Assembly: GCA_030430245.1 (NCBI GenBank)
Contig: JAUIFY010000006.1
Span: forward strand, 1-55,367
Reading direction: 5' to 3'
Length of the DNA stretch: 55,367 nt
DNA from: a bacterium
Lineage (GTDB): Bacteria > Desulfobacterota > Binatia > UBA12015
The stretch's first letter is position 1, and every line of letters starts with the position of its first letter. The notes beneath the pieces were generated by a model. The model had not been told where the DNA came from and did not search any database. It saw only the letters and a program-made list of their open reading frames with translations. Of this stretch, positions 36,741 through 46,038 are shown in pieces. The translations under genes and the position numbers were made by a program.

Positions 36741-39700
36741 CGATGGGCCCCCAGGTCGGCGAGGTCCCCATCGGGCGGACCGCCGGTCGCGGAGCCCGTG
36801 ACGCCGAGATTCGTCGCGAGGTCGGAGCCGGCGTCGATCGCAGGGCTCGATCCCATCAGGTGGAGGAAATCGTCCTGCCAGGATTCGCCTCCGAGAACGT
36901 CGTCCGCCCCGTCGGGATCGACGAGAAGGGGGTCCTCCTTCGTCTGGACGCCGGTGCCGTTCTGCAGCGAGGACGGGAAGGCGTCGCCGCGCTCGTTCAG
37001 CCCGAAGAGGGTGTAGTCCAGGGTGATCGCGTCGTCCGAGCGCGCGCGGAAGCCGTAGCGGGAGCTCCCGGCCAGGATCGAGTCACGCACCGTGAGGGTG
37101 CTCCTCGCGGAGCGAATCCCGTCGCGGTTCCCGAAGATCGTGACGAACGTGATCGTGCCGTCGGAGCGGGAGATGCGGAGCCCACCGCGGTCGTTCGCGT
37201 AGACGTCGCAGTCCCGGATCTGGAATCCGGTGGCCTTGCGCACGTAGACACCATAGCGCCGGTTCCCGGTTACGATAACCCCCGAAAGCGAGATGCCGTC
37301 CGCATTGCCCATGACGATGCCGTCCCGGTCGGAGCTGGTCACGACGACGTCCTCGATGGAGAGGTCGTCGGATGTGCCCTGGGAGACGATTCCCCGGCGG
37401 CCCCCGGCGATCCACAGCTTTTCGATGCTCACGCCGGTCGCCCGGACCCGGATGCCGTCGCGACGCTTGTCGCGACGGCCGAGGTCCTCGACGGGGCCGC
37501 CGTTTGGATGGAGCCGGACCGAGCTCCGGTCGGGCCCGTTGCCGCGGATGGTGACGTTCGCGACGTCGATCCGCACCGACTCCTCGTACGTTCCCGGTTG
37601 AATCAAGACCGTGTCGCCCTCGACGAGTTGGTCGAGCGCGTGCTGCAGGGTCTGCCAGGGCGTGGACGGGGAGTTCGCCACGTCGCGCGTGCGCGCGTCG
37701 TCGCCGAGCGCCGCGTCGACGTAGAACACGTCCGTCGGAAGCGGGTCGTAGCCGGGCGATGGCAGGGCCGTCGCCGATGAGTCGTAGTGATAGCCGACGT
37801 CGACGATGCCGTCGTCCTCGACGCCCGTCGTCGCGGTGCTGCCTCCGACGCCGAGGCTGGAGACGAGGTCGGAGCCGAAGCCCACCGCGTCGCTCTCGAC
37901 GGCCTGCCCGGCCGCGATCTGCGAGAGGCGGAAATCGTCGTCTTCCCAGTCGGCGCCACCGAGAATTCCGTCCGTCCCGGCCGGGTCGACGAAGTGGGGC
38001 ACGACGGTCTCGTTCGCGATGCAGCTTCCGCAGAAGAGATAGCCCTCGGGATCCAGCGGCGTCGCGTTGGCGTGGAAGCCGTTGTGCTCGAGCAGCGCGC
38101 CCGCGGTGTCGATTCGCAGGCCGGTGCCGCTCGTGTCCGTGAAGAGATTGTCGCGAATCGTCCCGACCGCGTTCAGAAAGCGCGCGTTGCCGAGCCCGTT
38201 CATCGAGATCGTGCTGTGCGCCAGGAGGTTGCCCGTCGAGAGCGGCTCGGTGTCCGGCGTGTTGTCGATGTTCACGCCCCACTCGCCGTTGGCGTACGAG
38301 AGGACGTTGCGGAGGGTCGCATTGGACGTTCGGCGCAGGGTGATTCCGGAGAAGAGGGCGCCGGTCGCGATCGTGTTGTCGATCGTCACGCCGTCCACCT
38401 CGGTGATCCGGATGCCGTCGGTCGACTGGTCCACGGTCGCGCAGTTCGTGATGTGGAGGTCGGGGAACTCGCCGCTGATACCGGTGCTCCCGCCGCGCAC
38501 GACGAGTCCGTCCAGAGTGACGCCCTCGGCGTTGGCCACGATGCCGGTCTCGAACGCGGGCAGAATCAGGGCGGTGCCGGGATCCTCGGCGCGCAAGGTG
38601 AGGCCGGGAACGTCGACGACGATCTGGCCGAGGTACTCGCCCGGAAGCAGCACGATCGTGTCGTCCTCGTCGGCACGGCTGAGAGCGTGGACGATCGTCT
38701 CCCACGGGGTGGTGGGATTGGTCGCGGTGTTGTCCGAGCGGGCGTCGTCGCCGATCGTCGGGCTGACGTAGTAGGTCTCCGACAGGTCGGTGGGCGGCGA
38801 GGCCCAGGCCGGAGCCGCGACGGCGGCCGGGGCACCGTAGTGGAAGCCGACGTCGGCCGTGCCGCCGTCGAGCGTACCCAACGTGACCGTGCTCCCTCCG
38901 ATGTCGAGCGCGCCGACGAGGTTCGAGCCGGCGTCGATCATGGTGCTATCGAAGTTCTCGCCGGCCGCGAGCTGCTGCAGGCGGAAGTCGTCGTCTCGCC
39001 AGCCGAGCCCGCCCAGGATCCCGTCCGGACCCGCAGGGTCGACGTAGCGCGGACTCTTCCCGAGGACGTTCCACACGGAGATGAGCGCCGCGTAGTCGGT
39101 GTCGCGGTCCCGGTCTCGCCCGTTGGTCGCGAAGTTGTTGTGGTGGGCGGCGATGAACGGGCCGGACAGATACAGCCCGAGGTCGACGTGGCCGGTGATG
39201 TTGTTGTCGCGAACCTCGGCGCTCGTCTCGAGCAGGCGGATGCCGTCCTGGTTCTGGTGAACCGTGTTGAAGGCCACCACGTTGGAGAACGAGAAGCCGG
39301 GGCCGGCGGAGTGGTCGAGCGAGATGCCCCACCCACCGTTCGCGTAGACCAGGTTGTTGCGAATGTAGAGACCGCTCGAGCCCTCGAGCTTGATGCCGGT
39401 GCCGCCCGCGCCGGAGACGCGGCAGCTGTCGACGAACGCTCCGGCCGTGTCGACGAGATGGATGCCGTCGGTCGACGGTCCCGCGACGGCGACGTTCGTC
39501 ACGCGGATTCCGTCGGCGCGCACCGCCCGGAGCCCTTTCGCGCCCCCTTCGACGACGAGGTTCTCGATGCGCGTCTCCAGGACGTCTTCGACGGAGATGC
39601 CGAGCCCGGCCACCGGAGGCACGATCACGACGTCTCCCAGTGGCCCGTCGCCGACGAGCGAGATCGCGTTGTCCGTGACCTCGACCTCTTCCGGGTACGT

Positions 39701-42700
39701 CCCGGGAAGAAGGCGAATCACGTCGCCCGGCGAGGACTGGGCGAGCGCGTGGTTGATCGTCTTCCACGGGCTGTCGGGGGATTGGGCGTCTCCGTGACCG
39801 TTGGCGTTGTCGCCGGACACCGGATCGACGTAGAACGTGCTGCCGCTCCCCGGCGCGGGGACGGGGTCCGTCTGCGGCGGGGGCGCGCCGGCGCTGACAC
39901 TCGCGCCGGCGTGCCATCCGGCGTCGGCCTGGCCCGTGTCGGCGACGGCGTCGGTACGGGTCGAGCCCGAGATGTCGGCGGCGGCCACGACGGCCGAGCC
40001 GCGATCGACCGCGGGGCTGTCGACTCCCTGGCCGGCGGCCGTCTGCTGGAGAGCGAAATCGTCGGACGACGGATCGTTGAAGAGGGGGTTGGCGACCAGG
40101 TTCGACCAGAGCGTCGGCTCCTGACCCGTCTCGGTGTCGAACGTCGTCGCACTGCCGAAGAGGATGTTGTGATGGCCGAACACCGGCGCGGTGTCGGTCT
40201 TGAGGGCGACGTTCGTGTTGTGGGAGAGGATGTTGTCTCGAACCTCGCCGGTCGCGTTCTCGAAACGCACCCCGCCGGCCGCGAGCACGCGGCCGCCGCC
40301 GTAGACCGTGTTGAACGCGACGACGTTGTCCGTCGCGACACCGATGCCGCCGGCGATGCCGAGATGGATGCCCCATTCGCCCGCGTCGACCACGAGGTTG
40401 TTGCGGACGTAGACCGTGTCGGTCTGGTCGAGCAGGATGGCCGTGCCGCCCGCGTCGTACGACATGTTGTCGTCGAGAATGACGCCGCTGGTCGTCACGA
40501 CGCGGATCGCGTTGCCGGTCTGGGTCTCGAAGGTGCACCCCTGGATCAGCAGATCGTCGGCGTTCGTGGCGCGGACGCCGTGCACGCCGCCCTGGAACGC
40601 GAAGCCGAGGACGCTCACCCCGGTATGGGCGACGCGCAGGCCGACGTTTCCGGCGCCGGGCATCAGGATCGCCGCTCCGGTTGCCTGGAGGGTCACGTTG
40701 GGCGCGTTCGTTTCGGGCTCGCCCGTGTAGGTCCCGGCCGCGACCAGGACGGTGTCGCCGTCGGCCGCCGCTCCCGCCTCGAGGGCGCGCTCGATCGACT
40801 GCCAGGGGCTGCTCGGGTCCTGCGCGTCGTAGACGCTCAGGGAGTCGTCGCCCGTGTTCGCGTCGACGTAGTACGTGTAGGGCCCGGCGCCGCCCGGTGG
40901 CGGCTGCATGGCCGGGACGCCCGTCGAGGCCCCCGCGCCGGCGTGGTACCCGAGGTTCGCCGTGCCGGTGTCGGCCGCCGCGTCGGTGCGGGTCGAGCCC
41001 GAGATGTCGAGGTTCGCCACGTCGTCGGAGCCGGCATCGACCGCCGGGCTGTCGGCGCCGTGGCCCGTGGCGAGTTCCGAAAGCTGGAAGTCGCCGGTGA
41101 TCAAGACGGGGTCGTGGACGTTGTCCCAGGTCGCCGGCTCCTGGCCGGTCTGGGTGTCGAACCGGGCTCCGTTTCCGACGATGCCGTTGTGGTGCACGTA
41201 GACGGGCGCCGTGTCCGTCTTGACGCCGATGCCGGCGTTGTCGATCGAAAGGTTGTCGCGGATCTCGCCCGTGACGGTCTGGAAACGGATCCCATCGCCG
41301 TTGTTCGCCACCGTGTTGAACGCCACGACGTGCCCGCTCGACGGGCTGGTGCCGTTCACGTTGTCGAGGTGGATGCCCCACCCGGCGTTGCCCTCGATCA
41401 AGTTGTTTCGCACGTAGGCGTTCTGCGCGCGCCGGAGGTGGAGTCCGCGGCTCGCCCCGTCCGAGATCCTGCAGTTCTCGACGACGCCATCGTTGACGTC
41501 TCGCAGCGTGACGGCATCGGAAGAGATCGAGGCGGCGACGGGAGCATGAATCTGCAGTCCCCGGAGAGTGACTCCCTCGATGGCCGGGGCGTTGCTGGTC
41601 GGAGGAGCGACCAGGACACCGCGCTGGTCCGTTTCGATGACGAAGCCCTCGAGAGTGATGTCGTTCGCCTGCAGATCGAACGTCGTCGACCCCGACGGCA
41701 CGGTCACCGTCGTGCCGCCCGGGCTGGCCGCGCGGAGGACGGTCCCATCGCGTCGGATCTCGACCGTCTGCGCTTCGTTGCACGTGCCGGCGGCGACCTC
41801 GACGACCTCGCCCGCGTTCGCCTCGGAGAGCGCGTGGATGATCGTGAGCCAGGGCGTCCCGGGGTTCTGCGCCTCGTGGTCGGTGCGGGTGTCGCTGCCG
41901 GCCGCGCAGTCCACATAGTAGGTCGTGATGTCCGGCGTCGGCGTCGGCGTGGGGGTCGGCGTCGGGGTGGGCGTGGGGATCGGCGTCGGCGTCGGCGTCG
42001 GGGCGGGCGCGGGAGCTCCGGTCGAGTCGCTCGCCGTGGGGTGATAGCCCATGTCGGCCGTGCCGGTGTCCGGGGCTTCGCTCGCGAGCGTGCTCCCCGA
42101 GATGTCGACGTCGGCGGGCGCGCCCGAGCCGGCGTCGATGGCGGGGCTGCTCGGCTGCAGACGCAGGTCGGCGCCGCTCACGAAGAGGGGGTCGGCCGCG
42201 AGATTCGCCCACAGGACCGGCGGGCTGTCGCCCTCGGTATCGTAGTCGGTGGTGCTGCCGAACACGTCGTTGTGGTGGATCGTGGTCGGCGCCGTGTCGA
42301 CCTTGATGCCGACGTTGTCGTTCCCCGAGACGATGTTGTCGCGGATCTCGCCCACCGCCTCCTGGAATCGGATCCCGCCGGAGCTCGTCGCCCCGCCACC
42401 GATGGCGCCCGCCCCGCTCGTCGCCACGGTGTTGAACGCGACCACGTTGCCCGTCGACGTCGGCCCACCGTCGTTCTTGAAGTGGATGCCCCAGTCGTAG
42501 GCGTTCGTGACGAGATTGTTACGAACGTAGATCTGGTCCGAGTGGTCCAGCAGGATGCCGCGGCTCCCGGAGGCGTCGACCGCGTTCGAGTCGAGGATGG
42601 CGCCCGTCGTGTCGACGACCATCACTCCGTTCTGCGAGGCGCCGGTCACCGTGAGGCGTCGGAGGAGAACGCCGTCGGCGTTCGTGGCCTTCACGCCGTG

Positions 42701-44035
42701 TTTTCCGCCGTTCGTCGCGCAGTCGATCTCGAACCCTTCGACCAGCACGCCGGTGTGATCGATCGCGACCGCCGTGGCGTCGAAGGGCGGCTGGATGATG
42801 GCGCCCTCGGTCGTTCGCAGGGTGAAGCTCGAGGTGCTGGTCGAGACGGCCTCGGTGTAGGTGCCGCTCGCGACCAGGATGGTGTCACCCGGGGCGAGCC
42901 CGGAGCTCAGGGCCTTGCCGATCGTCGCCCACGGCGTGAGCGGCGACTGCGCCACGAGGCGGCTTCGATCGTCGTCGCCGCTGGTGGCGACGTAGTAGGT
43001 GGCCGGGCCGGAGGTCGTCGGCGGAACGCCGGTCGACGCGCTGGCGCCCGCGTGGAAGCCGACATCGGCGGTGCCCGCGTCGGCGACGAGGTCCGCTCGG
43101 GTGCTGCCGTCGATGTCCCGTTCGGTCGTGAGGCCCGAGCCGCCGTCGACCGCCGGGCCGGCGATCGCGACGGCGAAGGAGTCGTCCTCGTAGCCCGCGA
43201 TGGTCCCGAGGAGGGCGTCGGTCCCGTCCGGGTCGACGTACGCCGGGTCGAGCGCGATCATGCCGGGGCCGAGCGCGTAGTCGGCGGGATCGAGCGGCAC
43301 GGTGTTCGCGAAGACCAGGTTGTGGTGCAGTGAGGCGTTCGGCGCGTCGATGCGCAGTCCGATCCCCGTGTTGTGCGTGACGACGTTGTCGCGGATCTCG
43401 CCCGTCGCGTTCTTGAGCCGGATGCCGCCCGCACCGTTGTACGCGCTCGTGTTGAAGGCGACGACGTTGCCCGTGGCGACGGGCGGCTGGGGGTCGGAAT
43501 CGTTCGAGTTGTCGAGGTCGATGCCCTGATCCCCGCTGTCGTAGACGAGGTTGTTGCGGACGTAGGCCTGGGACGTGTGGTCGAGCAGGATCCCGCGGCT
43601 GCCGCTGGAGATGGCGCGTGAGCCCTCGATCGTGACCCCGGTGGTTGCCTCGATGCGGAATCCGTCGAAGGCCGCCTCGACGACCGTGCAGTCGCGCACG
43701 ACGAGGCCGTTGGCGCCGATCGCCCGGAGGCCGTGGGACCCGCCGTGGATCTCGATGTCCTGCACCAGGACGTCCGGGTGAGAGATCTCGAGACCGGGAT
43801 CCAGAGCCCCCGGTGCGATGATCACGCGTCCCGGAGATCCGTTCGCGAGGATCTCGACGTTTCCGAAGGACGTCTCGGGCGATTCCGCGTACGTTCCGGG
43901 CGCGACGAGAATGCGGTGGCGGCCCACGGTGGTGTCGACCGTGGCCAGCGCCTTGCCGATCGTGGCCCACGGTGTCGCCTGCGATTGTGCGAGCAGGGCC
44001 GACCGGGCGTCGTCTCCGGTCGCGGCATCGACGTG
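36737..44035 (-). repeat. Seven-unit tandem protein repeat, period about 1045 bp
   Basis: The second residue of the Y-Y/F-Y/F-H pair that opens each unit ends at 44035, 42994, 41917, 40870, 39832, 38770 and 37723. The steps are 347, 359, 349, 346, 354 and 349 codons, all in frame. DNA identity between units is low by eye, so this is an old duplication. Confidence 0.85.
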
Positions 44036-44140
44036 AAAGTCTAAGGCCGATGCGGGGTCGCCGCCGAGAAGCAGGCTGCCGATCGTGGAAACAAAGAGCG
44101 CGACCAGACCGGCGCGCCGGCATCTCGAAAGCGTGTGCAC
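36737..44140 (-). CDS. Giant secreted protein of seven tandem beta-helix units
   Basis: 2467 codons from a GTG at 44140; the ORF is open to an ATG at 44410, but the residues before the GTG are not family-like, while AGLVALFVSTIGSLLLGGDP after it is a good signal peptide. AGGA is only 2-3 nt before the GTG, so the start is uncertain. Seven units follow, each opening with a motif like TYYVDANTGDD, then TPW.TI..AL, GDTVLVA.GTY.E, a right-handed parallel beta-helix of short rungs (repeated YVRNNLV..., TGEIRDN), and closing with DSPAVDAGS... DIGYH-type sequence. A (TP)n linker lies between units 2 and 3. No lyase active site, LPXTG, autotransporter barrel, type IX signal or C-terminal anchor is visible. 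A surface adhesin, a polysaccharide-binding or a lyase-like protein are possible; the repeat-unit name is not known to me. Confidence 0.85.
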   Translation of the reverse strand: MHTLSRCRRAGLVALFVSTIGSLLLGGDPASALDFHVDAATGDDARSALLAQSQATPWATIGKALATVDTTVGRHRILVAPGTYAESPETSFGNVEILANGSPGRVIIAPGALDPGLEISHPDVLVQDIEIHGGSHGLRAIGANGLVVRDCTVVEAAFDGFRIEATTGVTIEGSRAISSGSRGILLDHTSQAYVRNNLVYDSGDQGIDLDNSNDSDPQPPVATGNVVAFNTSAYNGAGGIRLKNATGEIRDNVVTHNTGIGLRIDAPNASLHHNLVFANTVPLDPADYALGPGMIALDPAYVDPDGTDALLGTIAGYEDDSFAVAIAGPAVDGGSGLTTERDIDGSTRADLVADAGTADVGFHAGASASTGVPPTTSGPATYYVATSGDDDRSRLVAQSPLTPWATIGKALSSGLAPGDTILVASGTYTEAVSTSTSSFTLRTTEGAIIQPPFDATAVAIDHTGVLVEGFEIDCATNGGKHGVKATNADGVLLRRLTVTGASQNGVMVVDTTGAILDSNAVDASGSRGILLDHSDQIYVRNNLVTNAYDWGIHFKNDGGPTSTGNVVAFNTVATSGAGAIGGGATSSGGIRFQEAVGEIRDNIVSGNDNVGIKVDTAPTTIHHNDVFGSTTDYDTEGDSPPVLWANLAADPLFVSGADLRLQPSSPAIDAGSGAPADVDISGSTLASEAPDTGTADMGYHPTASDSTGAPAPAPTPTPTPIPTPTPTPTPTPTPTPDITTYYVDCAAGSDTRTDHEAQNPGTPWLTIIHALSEANAGEVVEVAAGTCNEAQTVEIRRDGTVLRAASPGGTTVTVPSGSTTFDLQANDITLEGFVIETDQRGVLVAPPTSNAPAIEGVTLRGLQIHAPVAASISSDAVTLRDVNDGVVENCRISDGASRGLHLRRAQNAYVRNNLIEGNAGWGIHLDNVNGTSPSSGHVVAFNTVANNGDGIRFQTVTGEIRDNLSIDNAGIGVKTDTAPVYVHHNGIVGNGARFDTQTGQEPATWDNVHDPVLITGDFQLSELATGHGADSPAVDAGSDDVANLDISGSTRTDAAADTGTANLGYHAGAGASTGVPAMQPPPGGAGPYTYYVDANTGDDSLSVYDAQDPSSPWQSIERALEAGAAADGDTVLVAAGTYTGEPETNAPNVTLQATGAAILMPGAGNVGLRVAHTGVSVLGFAFQGGVHGVRATNADDLLIQGCTFETQTGNAIRVVTTSGVILDDNMSYDAGGTAILLDQTDTVYVRNNLVVDAGEWGIHLGIAGGIGVATDNVVAFNTVYGGGRVLAAGGVRFENATGEVRDNILSHNTNVALKTDTAPVFGHHNILFGSATTFDTETGQEPTLWSNLVANPLFNDPSSDDFALQQTAAGQGVDSPAVDRGSAVVAAADISGSTRTDAVADTGQADAGWHAGASVSAGAPPPQTDPVPAPGSGSTFYVDPVSGDNANGHGDAQSPDSPWKTINHALAQSSPGDVIRLLPGTYPEEVEVTDNAISLVGDGPLGDVVIVPPVAGLGISVEDVLETRIENLVVEGGAKGLRAVRADGIRVTNVAVAGPSTDGIHLVDTAGAFVDSCRVSGAGGTGIKLEGSSGLYIRNNLVYANGGWGISLDHSAGPGFSFSNVVAFNTVHQNQDGIRLLETSAEVRDNNITGHVDLGLYLSGPFIAAHHNNFATNGRDRDRDTDYAALISVWNVLGKSPRYVDPAGPDGILGGLGWRDDDFRLQQLAAGENFDSTMIDAGSNLVGALDIGGSTVTLGTLDGGTADVGFHYGAPAAVAAPAWASPPTDLSETYYVSPTIGDDARSDNTATNPTTPWETIVHALSRADEDDTIVLLPGEYLGQIVVDVPGLTLRAEDPGTALILPAFETGIVANAEGVTLDGLVVRGGSTGISGEFPDLHITNCATVDQSTDGIRITEVDGVTIDNTIATGALFSGITLRRTSNATLRNVLSYANGEWGVNIDNTPDTEPLSTGNLLAHSTISMNGLGNARFLNAVGTIRDNLFTDTSGTGLRIDTAGALLEHNGFHANATPLDPEGYLFCGSCIANETVVPHFVDPAGTDGILGGADWEDDDFRLSQIAAGQAVESDAVGFGSDLVSSLGVGGSTATTGVEDDGIVDVGYHYDSSATALPSPGYDPLPTDVFYVDAALGDDARTRDVANSPSTPWQTLQHALDQLVEGDTVLIQPGTYEESVRIDVANVTIRGNGPDRSSVRLHPNGGPVEDLGRRDKRRDGIRVRATGVSIEKLWIAGGRRGIVSQGTSDDLSIEDVVVTSSDRDGIVMGNADGISLSGVIVTGNRRYGVYVRKATGFQIRDCDVYANDRGGLRISRSDGTITFVTIFGNRDGIRSARSTLTVRDSILAGSSRYGFRARSDDAITLDYTLFGLNERGDAFPSSLQNGTGVQTKEDPLLVDPDGADDVLGGESWQDDFLHLMGSSPAIDAGSDLATNLGVTGSATGGPPDGDLADLGAHR
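41930..42012 (-). repeat. Hexamer-type repeat encoding a Pro/Thr-rich linker
   Basis: GTCGGC and GTGGGC-type hexamers encode alternating Thr-Pro with some Ala and Ile (PAPTPTPTPIPTPTP then further TP). Changes in copy number would keep the frame. It separates units 2 and 3 of the giant protein. Confidence 0.75.
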
Positions 44141-44542
44141 TGTCCTGTTTGGGGGATGGCTTCGGTGGGGGTGGAACGTGGTTGGGGTGTAGCGTAGGCG
44201 GCTTCGCCGAACTGTGCAGCCGGGTTTGCCGCGAGGCCCGGAGGCCTGGACGAGAGGCGGCAGGCTCGAACGTGGCACTGCCGCCTCTCGAGAAGCTGTC
44301 TTCCGCGGGGCGTTGGGGCCGGTCGTTCCGCCCACGTCGCGACCGGCTCTCGCGCGACACCGTGCCGTACCCTGATCCACGGATGTCGCTGCCATTCTGG
44401 CGAACCTCACATTGGAGATCTCGCGCCCACTTTGATCCGCAGGCCGCTACCGGACGGCCGCCCGCGAAAGCCCATCATCGGCTCTCCAGCGGGTATCGGA
44501 TTGCACCCGGGTCGCGAGGTCTCCCCCTGTGGGTTCGGCAGC
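44141..44542. other. 402-bp gap without a gene
   Basis: No supported coding sequence lies here. It holds the start region of the giant gene (minus strand) and the 13-bp inverted repeat at 44251-44290. I saw no convincing promoter boxes on either strand. Confidence 0.6.
44251..44290. promoter_or_regulatory. Perfect 13-bp inverted repeat upstream of the giant gene
   Basis: CGAGAGGCGGCAG (44251-44263) and CTGCCGCCTCTCG (44278-44290) are exact complements around a 14-nt loop. It lies 111 nt upstream of the GTG of the giant gene, so it could be in its 5' leader. It may be an operator, a leader hairpin, or a terminator for the minus-strand transcript coming from 44543. Confidence 0.55.
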
Positions 44543-44875
44543 TCAGCCGGGTCGGATGAGGGGATCGGGGGGAGGGCTACGTAGATCCGGCAGCCGTACG
44601 GCCGGCCGGAAGTCCCTGGGAGCTCCGTTGCGGAGCTCGAGGGAGACGTTGACCGTCATCAGGGGGGAGAACGTCTTTCCCGTGAGGACGGAGTCCACGA
44701 ACGGGGGAGATTCACTGACGTTTCCGGTATCGGGGACGGAGAGCTCCGCGAAGCCGGGAACATCGCCGCCGCCGGTGCGTGCGTCGTGCTCGGGCATCGG
44801 CTGGACGAACGCGAAGCACACCATCGCCATGATGGTGGCCACGGTGGCCCAGGCTCGTACGAAGGATCGACTCAT
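44543..44875 (-). CDS. Exported hypothetical protein
   Basis: 110 residues from the ATG at 44875. The hydrophobic run FVRAWATVATIMAMVCFAFV (5-24) looks like a signal peptide or anchor. The rest has low complexity and is rich in Pro, Ser and Arg, ending PPPDPLIRPG. No family is recognised. A 29-residue longer version starts at 44962 but weakens the signal. It lies on the same strand as the giant gene, 402 nt upstream. The Shine-Dalgarno is weak (TGGG). Confidence 0.5.
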   Translation of the reverse strand: MSRSFVRAWATVATIMAMVCFAFVQPMPEHDARTGGGDVPGFAELSVPDTGNVSESPPFVDSVLTGKTFSPLMTVNVSLELRNGAPRDFRPAVRLPDLRSPPPDPLIRPG

Positions 44876-45117
44876 CCCAGGGGCCGCAATCTGCAAGTGT
44901 AGAGCCACCCCGACGAGCGAAATAGGGGCTTTTTGGGCGTTCCGGGTCGTGCAACGACGCACGATCGGGCGAGCCTGCCATGGAACGAGCGTACGTTTGG
45001 GCCCCGACGCGGATCCGGGACGCCACCCTATGGCGTCCGGAGGGTTGGGGAAGGGGCGGGTTTTCCTGAGGACACCGGATGGCCGAGACCTCCCCCGTGC
45101 TCTATGAGAGGGGCATC

Positions 45118-46038
45118 ATGATTGCGACACGATTCATCAGATCGCCAGGGTGGACGGCGGCGGCCGTCGGGGCCCTCGCCGGAGTCCTTCTCCTCCTCCC
45201 GGCGCGAGCGGGGGCCGGTGTCTTCGAGGCGTTCGGGCCGAACTCGGACTTTCCGGACAACAACCTCGTCATGCCGTTCGCCGCCGAGGGATCGCGTCTG
45301 GGCTTCTTCTCGATCTCGAACCTCGGGTTCAGCGGGCCGGGGGGCACGCCCGTACCGGTCACGTGGGAGTTCTACGACCAGAGCGGGGAGCTTCTCGTCT
45401 CGGTCCAGCGCTACGTCCTCGGAGAGGGCGGCACCGACATCGTCGACATCACCCAGGTGCGGAGCAAGGCGGCCGACGGCACCGAGGGGCCGGCGACGAA
45501 CCTCGCCGGCCGGAACGGCTTCGTGGTGGTCTCCAAGGACGATGGCGAGCCCGACCTCGTCGGCAACTGGACGATCGCGAACACGGCTTCGAACGCGGGG
45601 TTCGGCGCGAACGCGGGCGGGCTCGGCTTCGTCGGCATCCTCGCGACGAATAGCTTCCTGTTCGGAACGAGCTTCGCCCCGACGAGTCTGGGCGACAACC
45701 TGCTCATGATCCTTGGCATTGACGACTTCGGCACGACGCCGACGTCGCTCACGCAAGGCGATCCTCCGGCTCCGGGCGCTACGATCTTCACCGTGGAGAT
45801 CAGCCTCCACTCGAACGATGCGCCTTCGGGCGTCATCGGCACGGTTCAGGTGCCGGTGAACGGCTCGGCCCTCTTCACGTCCCTGCAGGAGCTGTTTCCG
45901 GGCTTCGATCTCGGCTCGTCGGTGACGATCGTCGCGACCCCCGTGACCGAGGGCGTGTCGATCATGGGCTACTACGGACAGGCGGTCGGGCAGTTCGGCG
46001 CGGGCCAGTCCCTCCGGACCGACCTGCCCATCGGGTGA
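45118..46038 (+). CDS. Exported hypothetical protein (possible beta-sandwich)
   Basis: 306 residues from the ATG at 45118, with GAGAGGGG as Shine-Dalgarno. The signal peptide (TAAAVGALAGVLLLLPARAG) is clear. The mature part is rich in Gly, Asn, Thr and Phe with alternating hydrophobic strands (LGFFSISNLGFSGPGGTPVP; VTWEFYDQSGELLVSVQRYV; TIFTVEISLHSN), like a secreted beta-rich surface or extracellular protein. No known family. Its TGA overlaps the GTG of thiD (GTGA at 46035), an odd coupling of a secreted protein with a vitamin kinase. Confidence 0.7.
   Translation: MIATRFIRSPGWTAAAVGALAGVLLLLPARAGAGVFEAFGPNSDFPDNNLVMPFAAEGSRLGFFSISNLGFSGPGGTPVPVTWEFYDQSGELLVSVQRYVLGEGGTDIVDITQVRSKAADGTEGPATNLAGRNGFVVVSKDDGEPDLVGNWTIANTASNAGFGANAGGLGFVGILATNSFLFGTSFAPTSLGDNLLMILGIDDFGTTPTSLTQGDPPAPGATIFTVEISLHSNDAPSGVIGTVQVPVNGSALFTSLQELFPGFDLGSSVTIVATPVTEGVSIMGYYGQAVGQFGAGQSLRTDLPIG

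Noticed and set aside
37787-43333. Open frame of 1848 codons on the plus strand opposite the giant gene
   Set aside because: It is the antisense shadow of a GC-rich repeat gene: its sequence has no domain, and the minus-strand frame shows all seven units and a signal peptide.
36737-44035. Regular repeat that might be taken for a CRISPR array
   Set aside because: The period is about 1 kb, in frame and diverged at DNA level, with no short identical repeats or spacers.
44141-44410. Upstream extension of the giant gene to an ATG at 44410
   Set aside because: The added residues are Arg/Pro/Ser-rich and precede the signal peptide, which begins at the GTG at 44140.
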